From the NCBI GenBank assembly GCA_026936325.1, contig JAPTHN010000007.1:20113974-20177973 (forward strand): a DNA stretch of 64,000 nt, written 5' to 3'. The notes beneath the pieces were generated by a model that was given only the letters and a program-made list of their open reading frames with translations, made no database searches and was not told the DNA's origin. A program made the position numbers and the translations under genes. Source of the DNA: Platynereis dumerilii. Lineage: Eukaryota; Annelida; Polychaeta; Phyllodocida; Nereididae. Of the stretch, positions 1-13,363 are shown in pieces; positions within the stretch are counted from its first letter, which is position 1, and the number at the start of each line of letters is the position of its first letter.

Positions 1-1243
1 TTCTCAGATTTTTTATGAACAAAGTCCAGCCTATACATTGATTCGATTGTCTGGCAGTGAGTCAGGAACATGACATTTTGGAGCAAAGTTAAGGCGACAA
101 GCTCAAGTCTCTTGCAATTTCCACAAACTTGAATCAGTGAAGATGTAACAGGTTCAGTTACATTGCCTTAAGACTGACTTTAAATCATGTTATCTTGACA
201 GATTGCTTTGTATATTTTCTATACTGAATATGAGCATATAATGGCTACCTTTCTGTAAATCATCAATTGACCTTCAAATTGGTGATGGGCAAATCGGGAA
301 GGTGTGTACTTTGTATTGGTTCTGATATCGCTAATCTTTTAGCTTGTTTTCATTATTTATTACGTCTACATGAAAATGCTCTTCATCAATACAGCCGAAG
401 AAATATACAAATGTTTAATAAAAAAGTGAATCGAAAGCTCTACCAAAGAGAAGTAATGGCAAAATGCTGTATCATTATCTGGATAAACCTTATAATTTGT
501 AAAAAAAATACAATGTGCTAATTTTGAAAATAAAAGCATGGTAGATACTGACTGGGTATATTTTATTACACTAAAACTGAAGTATCTAGCTGACATGTCA
601 ATATGAGCTAGATGTCAAAACAACAAGACGGGGATGAGGGCACAGGCGACGAAGCCATTCATTATACTCAATTTCCAGCTCAAAACAAAAAATCGCTATA
701 CACAGACACAACCTCATATTTGGAGAGGTCATTTCCTATTTACTCAGTAATAACAGGAGATATTCTGGCAGTCTGGTGAAAGATCTATATGGGAATAGTC
801 ACCATGCAGTATCCCATTTCAGTGTCATTGACAAAAAAAAGTAGAAGAAAAAGGGGATGCTGAAAGAGATGTTGCTTCTTTATGAAAACCTTGTTGAATA
901 ATAATGTAGTTTGAAGCGTGAACTACCAACCATAACTCATGATTATGATTCGTAACTATATATTATTTCTTTTTCTTATGACAATAAAACAATAAAAATT
1001 GTGAAAGAAGATTTGCATGAAGATCCTGCATAATAGCACTGGTAATGCTGACTGCAAAATTATGTCATTACCTTGGAGCAATATACAACGCTAAAACGTC
1101 TAGTGGGTTTGATAAATCAGTTTAAATCAAGCAAATTGAGAATCATAGTCAAGCACTCAATGCCTGTGAACGTTCTCCTTATTTTAAAACAAACAGAAGT
1201 AACTGGGTCTGTATGACTGTATACTATAGACACAATACTGGCT
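1..1243. other. Left flank, no gene recognised
   Basis: AT-rich sequence with no long reading frame, RNA gene or clear repeat boundary. Two short frames near 267-596 lie opposite each other on both strands and have no recognisable motif, so they are not called. The stretch may be the right part of another diverged array unit, because module A follows directly, but I could not match it to a unit with confidence. Confidence 0.5.
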
Positions 1244-2688
1244 GAATTCAGAATATATTGTGAGGGACAAAACTTATCTTACCCTAGTTTCCCTGGGGGG
1301 GCTACTACATAGCAAATGACTAATAGTCTCTCTTGGATTGCTGGATCCCGGCCCTTTCTTGTGCAGCTGCTTTGTAGTTTTTTCACTCTTTCCATTAGTG
1401 TGAATAATGTGTGTATGTGCAATTTGAAGCCCCATACATATGTTGTTTAAAAGTGTCTATGGGGATGCACTGTGTGCGAATCCAACAACATACCAGAATA
1501 CACACACAATGTCGCACATATCATTTACGGGCTTGCGACTATAGGATCCCATGATTCCTCTCGCCTCAAGGTAGAAGCCGAAAGATAAGCAAGACTGCCT
1601 CATGAACACTTACAATTTCCACTCTCCTTTGTTTCCTGTTGTATAGGTTTATGAAAGTTGTGTCAATAAAATAACTGACTAGGTAAAGATAAATCTGAGA
1701 CAAACATACAATCGCATATTACAAACATTTGGAAATCACTACAAACTGGCACACACAATACATTGCACCATTGAAGAATATAGTGAGAGCACTATTTCCA
1801 AATCACTTCATGATTACTCAGAGCCATTATCAGTACATAGCAGTCCTTTCACTGCAAACACATCCAATGCAGGAAATTGATGGTGTCTGATAGTCCAGGG
1901 AGGCCTGGAAGGTGCTTGATTACCCTTCCGAGACTTCTTCTGATTACTGACGGATGGTTTCCCCTGGTCCTTCCTTTTTCTTCTATTGGCCGTCTAAAGT
2001 TAAAGATGTGTAGCTTCTTCAAGTATATTGGACACTGTGGTAAAATTTTCATTTTTCTATTTATGCTATGTCACACATCTCTCACCACAATAGCATTCAT
2101 TCTCAATCAACGGATGGGGAAAACAATTGTACGATTAGGTTGGTATCCTAAAGAAATATCACATTTTTAAATGTCTTTGGAAAAACCAGCATCTGTCAGA
2201 CTCACTAAAACTGGAGCAATTTGAATGCAAAATATTTAATTTTTGCCTCGTATTTGCTAAATTATTATCCTCTTTTGAAACTTCAGTTTGGAAACTTTGA
2301 TTCATGCCTCTGGTATTTCACCAAGTTTTAAATGTGACGAAAGAGACTGCTGAATTATTGAGGTTTGAGGTAGTAAATTTTCCTTTTCAAATCTAGATCC
2401 CAGAATTTCATTCTGACAAGATTGTTTCGGCATGCACTTTGCTGTCTTGTTCATTCATCTTCCTCACAATCACCAGCTGGCAACTGACAGAAAAAGGAGA
2501 AAACTGTAATTATGTTAACTTTTTGGGAAAGCCAGGCAGTAAGTGGGTGTAACTACGGCAAATGATATTCCATGAATGATCAAATTCTGAACAATATTAT
2601 TCATGGTAGCATATATGCGACCATTAGACAGTAAACTTGTGGTGATGTCTGCATTACATGCAGCAGAGGGACTGTAGTTCCTTTTAGT

Positions 2689-2940
2689 ATGGCCTTCATC
2701 TTGTTTCGTAACCATACTAATGGTTCAATTCAAAACACTCTCTGCCACTTCTTGCAAGGAAAGATTTGCAGAGAAAATTGCTGTCACCTGGGGATGAAGA
2801 GCTTGACAGAAATAGCAAAAGGCCGAAAGTCAGCAGGTCACATTATTAGTGAAAAGCCTCATTGGTGCATATGCAGGACACTGCAGGTCAATACAAATGG
2901 TCCTAAGGTAACCACCTACAAACAATATATATATATGTAG
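2689..2940 (+). other. Exon-like block E, copy 1
   Basis: An 84-codon open frame containing RENCCHLGMKSL and SEKPHW. The DNA block recurs near 7808-7960, 12433-12575, 27270-27330, 40270-40330 and 46370-46430. The copy at 12388-12573 keeps RENCFHLRDV and SEKPIW in the same frame, but other copies are interrupted or favour another frame (EKIVVTCGML near 7812). I do not recognise a protein family. It is best read as part of the decayed array unit rather than a working gene. Confidence 0.25.
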
Positions 2941-3006
2941 TCTTACTACTTCCAGGTAGCAGGCATCACTTTTTACATTAGTTCTGCCAAATTGCAGATT
3001 AGACTA

Positions 3007-3710
3007 CAGGGTGGCTAAGAGAAAACTGGAAAATTGCGACAGATGCAGATCTTATTTATTTTCAACCATTTCCACTGAACACAGAACAATGATTTTTGCA
3101 AATGAGCAAGTTTAGACAATAGAAAACATTTTAATCTGTGTGACAACCATTTTCTGCAATCACAGCCTCAACACGCTTTCGTAAACTTTTACAACTGTTT
3201 GTCACATCGTCAGCTGGCATCTTGCCCCACTCTCTCTATATGGCTTCTTTCAGAGAGTCAACATTAGGGTGAGGGTTTCTATTGGTGGCCTTCTCCAAAA
3301 CGCCCCAGGTTGCGTAGTCGTGAGGGTTGAGGTCTGGGCTTGAGGACGGCCAGAAATCTGGAGTGTGGAGGGCAATAACAAAATTCCTGGTCCTCTTTGT
3401 CTGCCCACGGCTGCCAGGCATCCTCTGCAACCCTTTCCCATTGGCTCCGGATTGTTTGATGGCATATTCAGTGCTCAGTGACACACCAAAAATGTCAGAA
3501 ATGGTACGAGGCTTCACTTGGGCAGACTGGAGATCTGCCACCCTTTTCCTTTTCTGCTCCTGGGTCGCCATTTCTTGTCCCAGTGTTTGCAAGATTGAGC
3601 TGATTTGTGGCTGATTAACCACTGTTTGTTTTTTTGTTGGTTTCATAACATTCCGTTAATCTGCAATACAGTAACTTGAAGATCATTCCAGATTTCTCTT
3701 ACCCACCCTG
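3007..3710 (-). mobile_element. Mariner-like DNA transposon, internally deleted
   Basis: A 704-bp element bounded by inverted ends that begin CAGGGTGG and match over about 26 bp (left CTAAGAGAAAACTGG, right in reverse complement GTAAGAGAAATCTGG). It is flanked by the TA dinucleotide on both sides (3005-3006 and 3711-3712), the target site of the Tc1/mariner superfamily. The minus strand carries a shortened transposase reading frame. Full mariners are about 1.3 kb or more, so roughly half the element is missing. Confidence 0.9.
3131..3646 (-). pseudogene. Truncated mariner-like transposase
   Basis: The frame opens at 3646 with MKPTKKQTVV and encodes a helix-turn-helix DNA-binding region (RKRVADLQSAQ, then IFGVSLSTEYAIKQSG). 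It passes abruptly into the C-terminal catalytic region (HTPDFWPSSSPDLNPHDYATWG, the SPDLNP-type block around the second catalytic Asp of mariner transposases). The part between them, with the first catalytic Asp, is deleted in frame. A TAG stop follows at 3236; beyond it the same frame reads REWGKMPADD and ends in CHTD at 3131-3133. It cannot transpose as written. A short DNA-binding product is conceivable but unproven. Confidence 0.85.
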
Positions 3711-3712
3711 TA

Positions 3713-4510
3713 GGGGAGAGCGGGGCACAGTGAGACACTTTTTTTTATTTTCAAGTGTTTCAAAATGTTGGAAGTAACAGGTCCACATTACAGATAATGA
3801 CGTTGGGTATATTGTCCAGTAGTTTCAGGCTCCTACCTTTTACAGGTTTGGAGAAATTTTGAGTTACGTCCATGCTCGTTAAGTGTCTCACTGTGCCCCA
3901 TGGGCGGTGCACGGTGAGACAGCAGGCGGGGCACTGTGAGATAGGGCATCTGCGGCCATAACCGCCGATCCTCAGGACCTGCGGAATTGTTCTATCAATT
4001 TTTGCTACAGAAACTACTGTACTCTAATAAAAGCAGCTGGCTAGGTGATTTTTAGGTCCTTTTTGTAGCATGTTTGGAAACTTCATCGCACAGGACACAT
4101 GCACGACTTATTTAACCTGCCGCACCTGTTACATACTAATCAAAATTCTTCTCTGATGCTTCTCTTTGGATATGACTCACTAAAAATAAGTAGTTTATAG
4201 CAGGCATTTTGTTTTTAATAGTGAATTGTGAGATATGCATTACATTCAGGTCGCTTTGAGTGTATTTTGTGATGTCTCATTGTGCCCCGCCTCAAACTGT
4301 CTCACTGTGCCCCACGCAGCTCTCTTTATAAAATTTTTGAATCCTGCGGACCAGATGCCTGTATTGTGGTTCATCATCTCACTAAACTAAGACAAATAAT
4401 CAAGGTTTGAATCCCTGGCAATTGATTTGCATTATACCATTTTTCTTGAGAATTATAAGAAAAAGCCGTTTAGCAAAATTATTTACTTTTACTGGCTAAA
4501 AACCCAAATA
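3713..4510 (+). mobile_element. GGGGAGAG-ended MITE, 3' end missing
   Basis: Starts GGGGAGAGCGGGGCACAG directly after the TA that also bounds the mariner element. It matches the fuller copy at 10897-11868 through about the CTAAAAACCCAAATATTG stretch, then leaves the alignment without reaching the inverted right end. The motif GGGGCACAGTGAGAC recurs in both orientations (near 3727, 3885-3935 and 4270-4310). No coding capacity. Confidence 0.8.
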
Positions 4511-4778
4511 TTGAGGCACCAGTTATCAATTTTACGAGATGATTGCTCCCAACAGACTGAGCATGGAGGGTCTTTTTTTCACTTCCGAGAGACAGAACGT
4601 GATAAGCTATTCCATCGGACCTGCTCATAATCATATTACTTTTCTGACAAAATAATAGCCTTCTGGGGCAGCCTATATTGTTAAGACACTTCCCACCTTT
4701 TCTATTACTATTGTTAGAGTCTGACTCCTGACCACTAATCTTCTATCAAGATCTGCCTTTCAACCTAGCAGCGGTCAA

Positions 4779-4851
4779 TAACAAATTAGAGAGGCAATAA
4801 CATAACAAATTAGAGAGGCAATAACATAACAAATTAGAGAGGGAATAACTG
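4779..4851. repeat. 24-bp tandem repeat, three copies
   Basis: The unit AACAAATTAGAGAGGCAAT plus AACAT is repeated three times with one change in the last copy. The homologous place in unit 3 (near 13990-14020) has one copy, so this is a local expansion. Confidence 0.85.
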
Positions 4852-5807
4852 CTTCCAAGAAAACCTATGATTTCACATTGGGTCCTTCTATTAGCACAGA
4901 GAGTTTAATGTTGGAACTGGAGTTTTTGATGAATGCCTAGTATTGCCTACCTAAAATCAATATTGCTTTGCAGCTCAGTGTATGATCTACCATTATTAGC
5001 GGATAATGTTGGCTAAGAAAGGCACTTTCTGTGATTGGAAATTATTTCCAGGAACCATACATGACTTGCCAGACAACTGAAAAGTTGGTGTTCGGGAAAG
5101 CGCCTTGTTCCTTTTGCAGGAATTTTAAGTGAATTTTATAAATGATCATAAATTCTGAAGGTTTATCCTTGGCAAACATTTAGTAATTGAATGGCTATAG
5201 TGGTTATCAAGGGAATCATTTTGAATTGTCTTTTGAACTTCTTGGCAGAGATTTTTTCTCAAACAACATCCGTGCTATTCAGCTGCTATAAACCTGAGCA
5301 AGATGTCAAAGTAATCAGCACGACAGAGCACAGGTACAGAAGCCTTTCATTAACTTCTCAGCTCCTCACACTAAGTCTTATAAATCACACTACCAACAGC
5401 TATAACCTTGTATTTTCACAGGTCATTTTACTCATTTCCTGTTTACACTATATAATAACAATATTCTTGTGAAAGATCTCCATTGGTTAAGTCACCAGTT
5501 GGCCATCCTCAATAAGTAAATAAAATAAAAAGGAAGTAGTTGGCATACAGAATTTGTTATGACAATATGACATCATTCATTAATTTCGTTTCTTAACAAA
5601 AAGCCATACTCATTTGAAAACAATGATTATAATTCATGGCAGATTCAAATATTGTACAAAACTACATTCTACAATTTTCTTCCAGTAAAAAGATGCCAAG
5701 GAAAAGACTCAATGGGAGTGACAGCAGATGGCTGCAGTAGAAAATATTTCTGAAGGCTGTGGAGAAGTGCGCAAATATGTAGCTGTGTGTTAAAAACAAT
5801 ATCAGCT

Positions 5808-8800
5808 AAATTCACAATATATTGTGAGTATACTCAGCTTATCTGACCCCTTTAGTTTCAGTCGCCCAGTTTCCCCAAAGGGGCTATTACAATGCAAATG
5901 ACTAATGGTCGCCCTGGGATCACTGGATCCAATCCCCTTCTACACTGTATTTTGTAGTTGCTTTGTACGTTTTTCTCACTCTTTTTATAGGAGTGAATAA
6001 TATGTATGCCTCAGTCCCATTAGAGGTCCTGTTTAAAGGTTGTACAAGTTGTCTCCTTTGGCTACAATGAAAATTAAGGCGGTTATGAACAAATGTAGGC
6101 TAGTTGTGTTGCCATGTACAGCAGCTGATTTTTTGTAAAGTAAGCAATGCCTAGTTCTTCGTGTCTCCATGGCACATCATCTGCTTATGAATGATCCTAA
6201 AAAGGTTCCACATGGAATGTACCATAGGTTGGTATATTATACAAAGTTAAGCACAATATTGTTTCGTTATCCGAATAATTTTGTACATGTGTGATTGAAA
6301 TTTCTCTGGCAATATTCTTTGTTGATATTTACACAGATTTTTTAAAAGCAGCACTATTGCCCACAGGAATAACAATGTTCTTATTATTTTAGAACAGCAT
6401 CACGACGAGACGGTAGATTATTTTACCATAATTACTACTAAAAAAAGACTAGAATAAGCGTCTCTGCTTTGTCCGATTGTTTACATTGCTTATTTTTGCG
6501 TTGGTGATATTTTGGTCAAGGAGAAAGAAAAGACATCTAAAATCAAAAGCACTAAATTGCTAAAGAAAGGAAATCAATTCATGCAGACAAAAGCATGTAG
6601 TAGCCTGTATAATGGAAAAAAGGCTTGTATCATGATGAAATGAACATTCCCTTGTGACCCAACATCCTATGCAACGAAGGATAACACCTCAGAAATGTTT
6701 AAAGATAAATTTGCATAAAGCAGAAGTGAAGATTGTTTAACATTTTGAGAAAGAGTAATACAAGGAAGGCAAGAAAATTCAAAGAACTGGTCGGCAAAAT
6801 CGTATTGCCTTGTTTACATCGGTGTGACAGAGAAACAATTTAATGTAAAATATATTTTTCATGCCTCATCCTTATAACTATTACTATTATTTTTCTCTTC
6901 TGAAACTTTGGCCACCTAGATTCAAGCATCTGGTATGTTATCACCCTTCAGAACACTAGAACTAGATTTCAGCATCGTTGTGGTTTTAGGTGCCTGATAT
7001 TCCTTTTAAAATTTAAATCCCGTAACAAAAACCCTGTTATTTTGACAAGATTCATTTGGTGTGGCACTTTGATGTCTACTTGATTGAACTGTCTCACATT
7101 CATCAGCTGGCAACTAGCAGAAATATCAAACTCAAACTTACTCAACGTTATTGGGGAATCATGCAGTAAACATTAGATTAAAGCAATTTTCTGGAAACAT
7201 TCACATATCAAAGTTATCACCAAATATTGTGAGTTTTATTATTTCAAAACCGAAGCTTTCCAATCTTCTGCTATAGTGTTATGATGTATTTAATACATTG
7301 TGGGTCGAGGTATATAAATCAATTATAATATATTATTTTCTAAGTATGAATCTTATTATAATATTTCAACTAGGATATACTATGTGTGATTTGTCCACAC
7401 TTTACAACCCCAAGTCAATATACAATGTACTGCCCCTCGCAATACACACATTATATATTGTTATACACGGTCACGCGTACAGATTTGGGAACTTTTGGGA
7501 GAAAAAAAGTATGGATAAAGTGAGTGTATGCGTGTTTTATATCATTTTTCTTTGTTAAAATTTCTTACCAACCTCTGAAATGTTGTCAAAAATGAGTACC
7601 CCCTTGTGACACGTGTGAAAAGTTAGTACCCCCTTGGCCAAAACTCCCATCCCCCCCCCCCAGTCATAAATTCTGAACAGTCCCTAAAGAAATTTCAAAT
7701 TGCATGTAAAGGTAAGCAGTAGTGTCTGCATGTCAGCACAGTGACATTCAATTTAGCCTCAATCTTCTTTCATGACCAGGTCAACACACTTCGTACCACA
7801 TCTGGAAGGAATGATGTCCAGAGAAAATTGTTGTCACCTGTGGGATGTTAAATTTGGCGGAAATAGCAAATGAGTCCAAGGCAACAAGTGACATCCCAAC
7901 TGTAAAGCCCAACTGGGGTGCAGGTTAATGTAAATGCTCCTAATGTAACAAATGTATTAAATACTGCCCTTTGTCCGAGCATAAATCTTTTGGTGGCTCT
8001 GAGTAGCACATCTAGTAATCACATCGTCTCAACATTTTGTCTTTCCCAGGAAAAATGTCTTCTAACAGTCAGCCTTGGAACAGTGTGGCTCAGACAGCAC
8101 AAATAAAATGTGAAGCTGTTGCATGTAAATAGTATGTTGAAGGTCGACCTACTTCAACAGCATAATTTTAAAATGTCCAACAGTGGATCTTTTAATGCAG
8201 ATCTTCAGAGTCTATGAATAGCATACACCATTGTCTTAATTATAAAGACCACCAGAATTGTACAGTTGGCACAGGCATCAGGTATAGAAACAGAGGTCAA
8301 TCAAACTATTGACACAAGAGTAATCAAACATTCAAATGTCCAAAATTGAAAATGAACTAAATCTGCTGCTGATCTGAAGAAAAATCTATTTCACAAGCTA
8401 TATCATAAAAGCTAGATAGCCAAAGCAAGGCAGTTAAGAAATGGCCCTCATCTACTGTGTATGACCACAGGACACGATGGTCCGGGTTATGGTAACGACA
8501 ACCATTCCGGCTCAAAACATTCTGGATTACTGATAATGATGCTGTCATTCCTTTTATTTGGTGGCTCATAATGGCAACCTGACAGATGTTATGAGGCATT
8601 CTATAAATTCATGGATTGCTTAGGCTGTTTTATTATTGACAGCAAGCATATTCAGATATCGATAACATGACCAGGCCATGATCTTGATTGAGAGGAATGT
8701 CATACCTGGAATCATGGGGTTCATAGCCAGCCTGCCTTGGACCAACCAATCAGTCTTTATAAAGGCTTTGAGGGATGCTCAATTAACAAAAACAGATATA

Positions 8801-9233
8801 GACAGGTTGGTCACATTTAGGCATGGTATTGATGAGGAAAACTATTAATGCAGAGGCATTTTGGTCGTATATTATGTCTTATTAAGAAGCTGTTAACGGC
8901 AGGGACCGCTGTATTCATCAATTGTGGTGTAACATCAGATAGAGAATATCTAAAAAGATTGCAAAGATGCTCCCGGTTGTTTTAAATACGCACTGCCATT
9001 CATATACAAAAGTTAAAACAAGCATGAAATATTACCACCAGTAATTAGATTTTCGAAATTTGAACTTGAAGGGTTAAATAATGCACTTAAGCCAAGAGCT
9101 CTATAATGAACTAAGCCTAGCTACTTGAATTAGCTTGCTTATATTAGTGATAATTGATCACCTACTGTGAAAGCTACAAAACGTAGTAGCACAAAAATGT
9201 GGTTATTCAGTACAGCACAGACACTACATCAGC
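5808..9233 (+). repeat. Array unit 2
   Basis: Module A at 5808-6020, the CAGCTGGCAACT block at 7066-7135, exon-like block E at 7808-7960, and a minus-sense arm at 8350-8800 (containing TTGAGGGATG and CATGACCAGGCCATG). No large transposon is evident, so at 3.4 kb it is one of the least interrupted units. Near 7600-7665 a short AGTACCCCCTTG duplication is followed by a 14-base C run. No intact gene. Confidence 0.75.
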
Positions 9234-9779
9234 AAAATTCACAATATATTGTGAGTATACTCCGCTTATCTGACCCCTTTAGTTTCAGTCGCCCAGTTTC
9301 CCCAAAGGGGGTATTACGATGCAAATGACTAATGGTCGCCCTGGGACTGTTGGATCCAATCCCTTTCTACGGTGTATTTTGTAGTTGCTTTGTATGTTTT
9401 TCTCACTCTTTTCATTAGAGTGAATAATGCATGTTTGCCTGAGTCCCATTTGAGGTTCTTACAAAGGTTGTACAAGTGGTTTACCGGGATGCACTGAAAG
9501 TGTAGATGGTAGAGAACCAATGTGGATGCGTGCTGTCACGAAACCTAAAATTTGTTATGGAATGAATAATTATATATTGGAGCAAGAAGCTAAAGTCAGA
9601 ATAGTTGAAACAATCCAACAAAGTAAAGTTTTTGTCATTTTTCATCAGTTTCGTTTTTCCTGAGTGAATTTAATAATATACGCTCAGATATATCACTCAA
9701 AAATTTCAAACAATAACTCTGACATATTCTTAGGTGCTCTACTATATTCTATGACTATTTACTCAGATTTGCTAATACC

Positions 9780-9933
9780 AACCCTGTCCTTATTACTTGA
9801 GTATGGCAACCTGAGGGGAAACTGTGGTTACTTCACAGTAATTACTAGTGACTTTCCTGGAAACTTTCCAATTGACACATGTTATAGCCAAGAAGAGGGA
9901 AGAAAAGGAAAAGCCTTTTTGCAGTGTAGATAG
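9780..9933 (+). other. Exon-like block D, copy 1
   Basis: The open frame contains EYGNLRGNCGYFTVITSDFP and CYSQEEGRKGKAFLQC. A diverged copy at 17750-17925 keeps the same frame (LSGNSTIITCDFPGNSP, then KKKGERIGMA followed by a hydrophobic run). Keeping GN, DFPGN and the basic stretch in frame while the DNA has drifted suggests ancestral coding sequence. Family unknown; no start codon or splice evidence is compelling. Confidence 0.25.
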
Positions 9934-10896
9934 TTTGTTTTCATTGTATCTTTAATTCCCTTTTTTTATTTTACTTCTGTCAAAAATACAAAAAAAAAGA
10001 TTTGTTGGCTTACTTTTGCTTCCACTGCCTCTCTCAATCTCTCATCTGGCTTTGGCAGTATTCTTGAGAAGGATTGGATGTTTAAAATCGAAGGCATAAA
10101 TTGCTATAGGGAGGAAGTCAATACATCAGATAAGGGGCTAAGAGAAAGATTATAGTTGTACTTTAGTGGCAAAACAAAAGTTGGTTGATATCATGATGAA
10201 ATAAACACTCCCATATGACCAAACATCTAGTGCAAAAGTATAATAACACCTGAGAAATGGTTTTAGATAAATATGCGTAATGCAATAATGAAGCCTGTTT
10301 AACATGTCGAGGATGAGCAAATACTGGTTGGAAAAATATTTTTCCCAGGTTTACACCTGTGTAACAAAGCATACATATTTTAGAAGCACAGCTGAAGCAA
10401 TTTAATGTAGATATTATTTTATGCCCAATCCTTACTAAATTATTTTCATTTTTATGGAACTTCAATACGGACACTTTGATTCAAACATAAGATATTTTAC
10501 CACCTTTTAGAACCCTTGAACCAGATAGCAGCATTACTTGGGTTTCAGGTGTAAAATTTTCCATTTAGAATTTAAATCTGATAACACAAACCATGTAATT
10601 TTGACAAGATGAGTGTTGCTTTGAATGCCTTTGATGTCTCGTTGATTGAACTGCCTCACATTATCAGCTGGCAACTGGCTGTGAAAACAGACAGTAAGAG
10701 TACATGGAGAGCCTGTAAAAATCAACTAAAATTGATATTTTTAACAGAACTTTGCAAGATTTATTATTTCAAAAGTGAACCATTCCAACTGTCTGTCATT
10801 TTGTATTTTATTTACATTATGGGTTGAGATATATGAGTCAACCATGATATTTATTACTATCTCATAGAAATATTTTCAACTGTGTGATGTGTTATA

Positions 10897-11868
10897 GGGG
10901 AGAGCGGGGCACAGTGAGACACTTTTTTTATTTTCAAGTGTTCAAAAATGTTGGTAGTAACGAGTTAAATGAGATCAGGTCCACATTATAGATAATGACA
11001 TTGGGTATATTATCCAGTAGTTTCAAGTTCCTACCTTTTACAGATTTGGAGAAATTTTGAGTTACGTCCATGCTCGTTAAGTGTCTCACTGTGGGCGGGG
11101 CACAGTGAGACAGCAGACGGGGCACAGTGAGACGGAGCATCTGCTGCCATAACCACCAATACTCAGGACCTGCGTAATTGTTCTACCAATTGCTGCTACA
11201 GCAACTACAGTACTCTTATAAAAGCAGCTGACTAGGTGATTTTTTAGGTCCTTTTTTGAGCATGTTTCGAAACTTCATCGCACAGGACACATGCATGACT
11301 TATTTAACCTGTCGCACCTGTTACATACTAATCAAAATTCTTTCTGATGCTTCCCTTTGCATATGACTCACTAAAATCAGTAGTTTACAGCAGGCATTTT
11401 GTTTTTAATGGTGAATTGTGAGCTATGCATTGCATTCAAGTCGTTTCGAGTGTATTTTGTGATGTCTCACTGTGCCCCACCTCAAACTGTCTCACTGTGC
11501 CCCACGCAGCTCTCTTTAAAAATTTTTTAATCCTGCGGACTGGATGCCTCTATTGTGGTTCATAATCTCACTAAACTAAGACAAATAATCAAGGTTTGAA
11601 TCCCAGGCAACTGATTTGCATTATACCATTTTTCTTGGGAATTATAACAAAAAGTCGTTTAGCAAAATTATTTACTTTTACTGGCTAAAAACCAAAATAT
11701 TGAAATTCCACTCTCGATATACTGTGTAGGCATTCAGGATAAAGGACAGTCTCTCACTTACTTACTTTTTGTACTACACTAAAGAGGGTTGATCTGTGAA
11801 CAGTACCAGCTAGACGCTACGGGCTTTGTGTCACTGTGCTCGCCCTCTCACTGTGCCCCGCTCTCCCC
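10897..11868 (+). mobile_element. GGGGAGAG-ended MITE, about 970 bp
   Basis: The left end GGGGAGAGCGGGGCACAG and right end CTGTGCCCCGCTCTCCCC are inverted copies. TA flanks both sides (10895-10896, 11869-11870). The interior repeats the terminal motif GGGGCACAGTGAGAC several times in both directions (11094-11135 and 11465-11505). No transposase frame is present. The TA target suggests mobilisation by a Tc1/mariner-type enzyme, which is an inference. Confidence 0.85.
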
Positions 11869-12127
11869 TATGCCCAAATTTTGCGGTCCCTGAGTTTCCT
11901 ATTACTTTCATAACTAATTCTAAATATTTTGATTTACACATCTGTTACACTGACTGATTCTTCGAGATACTTTACACACAGATCTTTGACTGAAGCAGAC
12001 AGGGAAGATAAGTCCTGTCCAGAAGCAAGATTTTGTTATATTGACAGAGAGTACAATGTGTGCTTACTTCGTGTGGACACTGGACACGATATCTCGTTTC
12101 ATTATGTACAGTGTGTATCAGAAACTG

Positions 12128-12232
12128 TTGTTGCAGTTACAAAATATTGTTGTTGAATTTACAAAATAGTGTTGTTGCATTTACAAAATAGTGTTCTAGC
12201 ATTTACTAAATACTGTTGCATTTACAAAATGA
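12128..12232. repeat. Degenerate minisatellite
   Basis: About four to five copies of a 25-28-bp unit containing TGTTGCATTTACAAAATA, with progressive degeneration. No coding content. Confidence 0.75.
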
Positions 12233-13363
12233 GAGAATTCATGAATGACCAAATTCGGAATTCATTCGCTCCAACGACACATAAAGCAAACAGGGTCAAA
12301 TAGATATTACATGGCAATGTAAGCTGTGATGTCTGCTTGTCAACACAGTGACACTATTCCCATTTAATTTAACCTCCATCGTCTTTCGTGACCAGGTCAG
12401 CATACTCTCCCCACATCTTGCAAGGATTGTCTAGAATGATTTCCAGAGAAAATTGCTTTCACCTGCGGGATGTAGGTTTTGACAGAAATAGCAATGTTTC
12501 CAAGGCAACTGGTGACATCTCAAGTGAAAAGCCCATTTGGATGGAGGTTAATGCATATATGGTCCTAAAGTAATGAATGTATTAAAAATTGCCCATTCAC
12601 CGAGCCCATAATAACTTGAGAACCACATAGTACCCCAAAGTACCCCTTCCTCTCAAAATTATCTTCTTTTGGAAAAGGTCTCATAACAGTCAGCATTTAA
12701 ACAATATGGCTCACACAAAACTATGTAATTTGAAGCTGTTGCAAGTAAATTATTAGGTGAAGATCTGACCTATTCCAAAGGCAGGCTACAGCAGCCTGCT
12801 TTAGTTGTGAGCGTTAGCGAGCAGGCTACAACATTTCGCTGAAGGTGCTGCAATTCTGGTCCTTGCTCATATGCATTTTTTAAGGCAGTCCAGCTCAGTT
12901 CTGCTGAATGCAGACCTGACAGGCAGCAGCGTGGAATTTAGGGGCAGCTGTTCAACTGACCTAGAAGCAAATGCAATGCCCAATTTGACATGTATTTCGT
13001 CAGTCTGCAGCCCCGCTCGCTCGCCTGCCTCTACAGCAGACTGTGTCAGTCAGTTCCAAAGGTATAATGTTAAAACAGCAGATTTTTCAATGGTAATCTT
13101 CAAATTGAAATGTAGGCCAGCACCATTGTCATAATAATTTAAACAAGTATCTTTTGTGCCATGATTCATTAGACTGCACATTGTACAATGACAATCATAA
13201 AAGTTAAATTTTCTATTTCATCATTTCATTTTATATTAAGTTAAGAGGGACCAATCTTTTGCATAGGACATCCTGGAGGAATCACTTTGTCTACCTGTTC
13301 CTAATGGATAGATCCAATAGGCTGGGATAACGAAAGGCAAAAAGTGATCCGGGTTATTGTAAT

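Larger units (their letters stand above)
1244..5807 (+). repeat. Array unit 1
   Basis: Starts with module A (1244-1420: GAATTC-AGAATATATTG, then a run ending in a GAGTGAATAATGTG-like stretch). It continues with blocks that recur in the same order in units 2 and 3: 1880-1960 (again near 59.9 kb), 2400-2500 (containing CAGCTGGCAACTG) and 2690-2930 (containing AGAGAAAATTGCTGTCACC). A reverse-sense block follows at 4560-4660 and further shared blocks at 4680-5140. Two DNA transposons interrupt it at 3007-3710 and 3713-4510. Without them the unit is about 3 kb, shorter than later ones. No intact gene. Confidence 0.75.

Noticed and set aside
3327-3614. A 95-codon plus-strand frame opposite the mariner transposase.
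   Set aside because: It is the antisense shadow of the transposase remnant, which has recognisable motifs.
7298-7558. An 86-codon plus frame with hydrophobic content.
   Set aside because: It lies in AT-rich unit sequence, is not preserved in the matching part of unit 3 (10790-10890), and has no motif.
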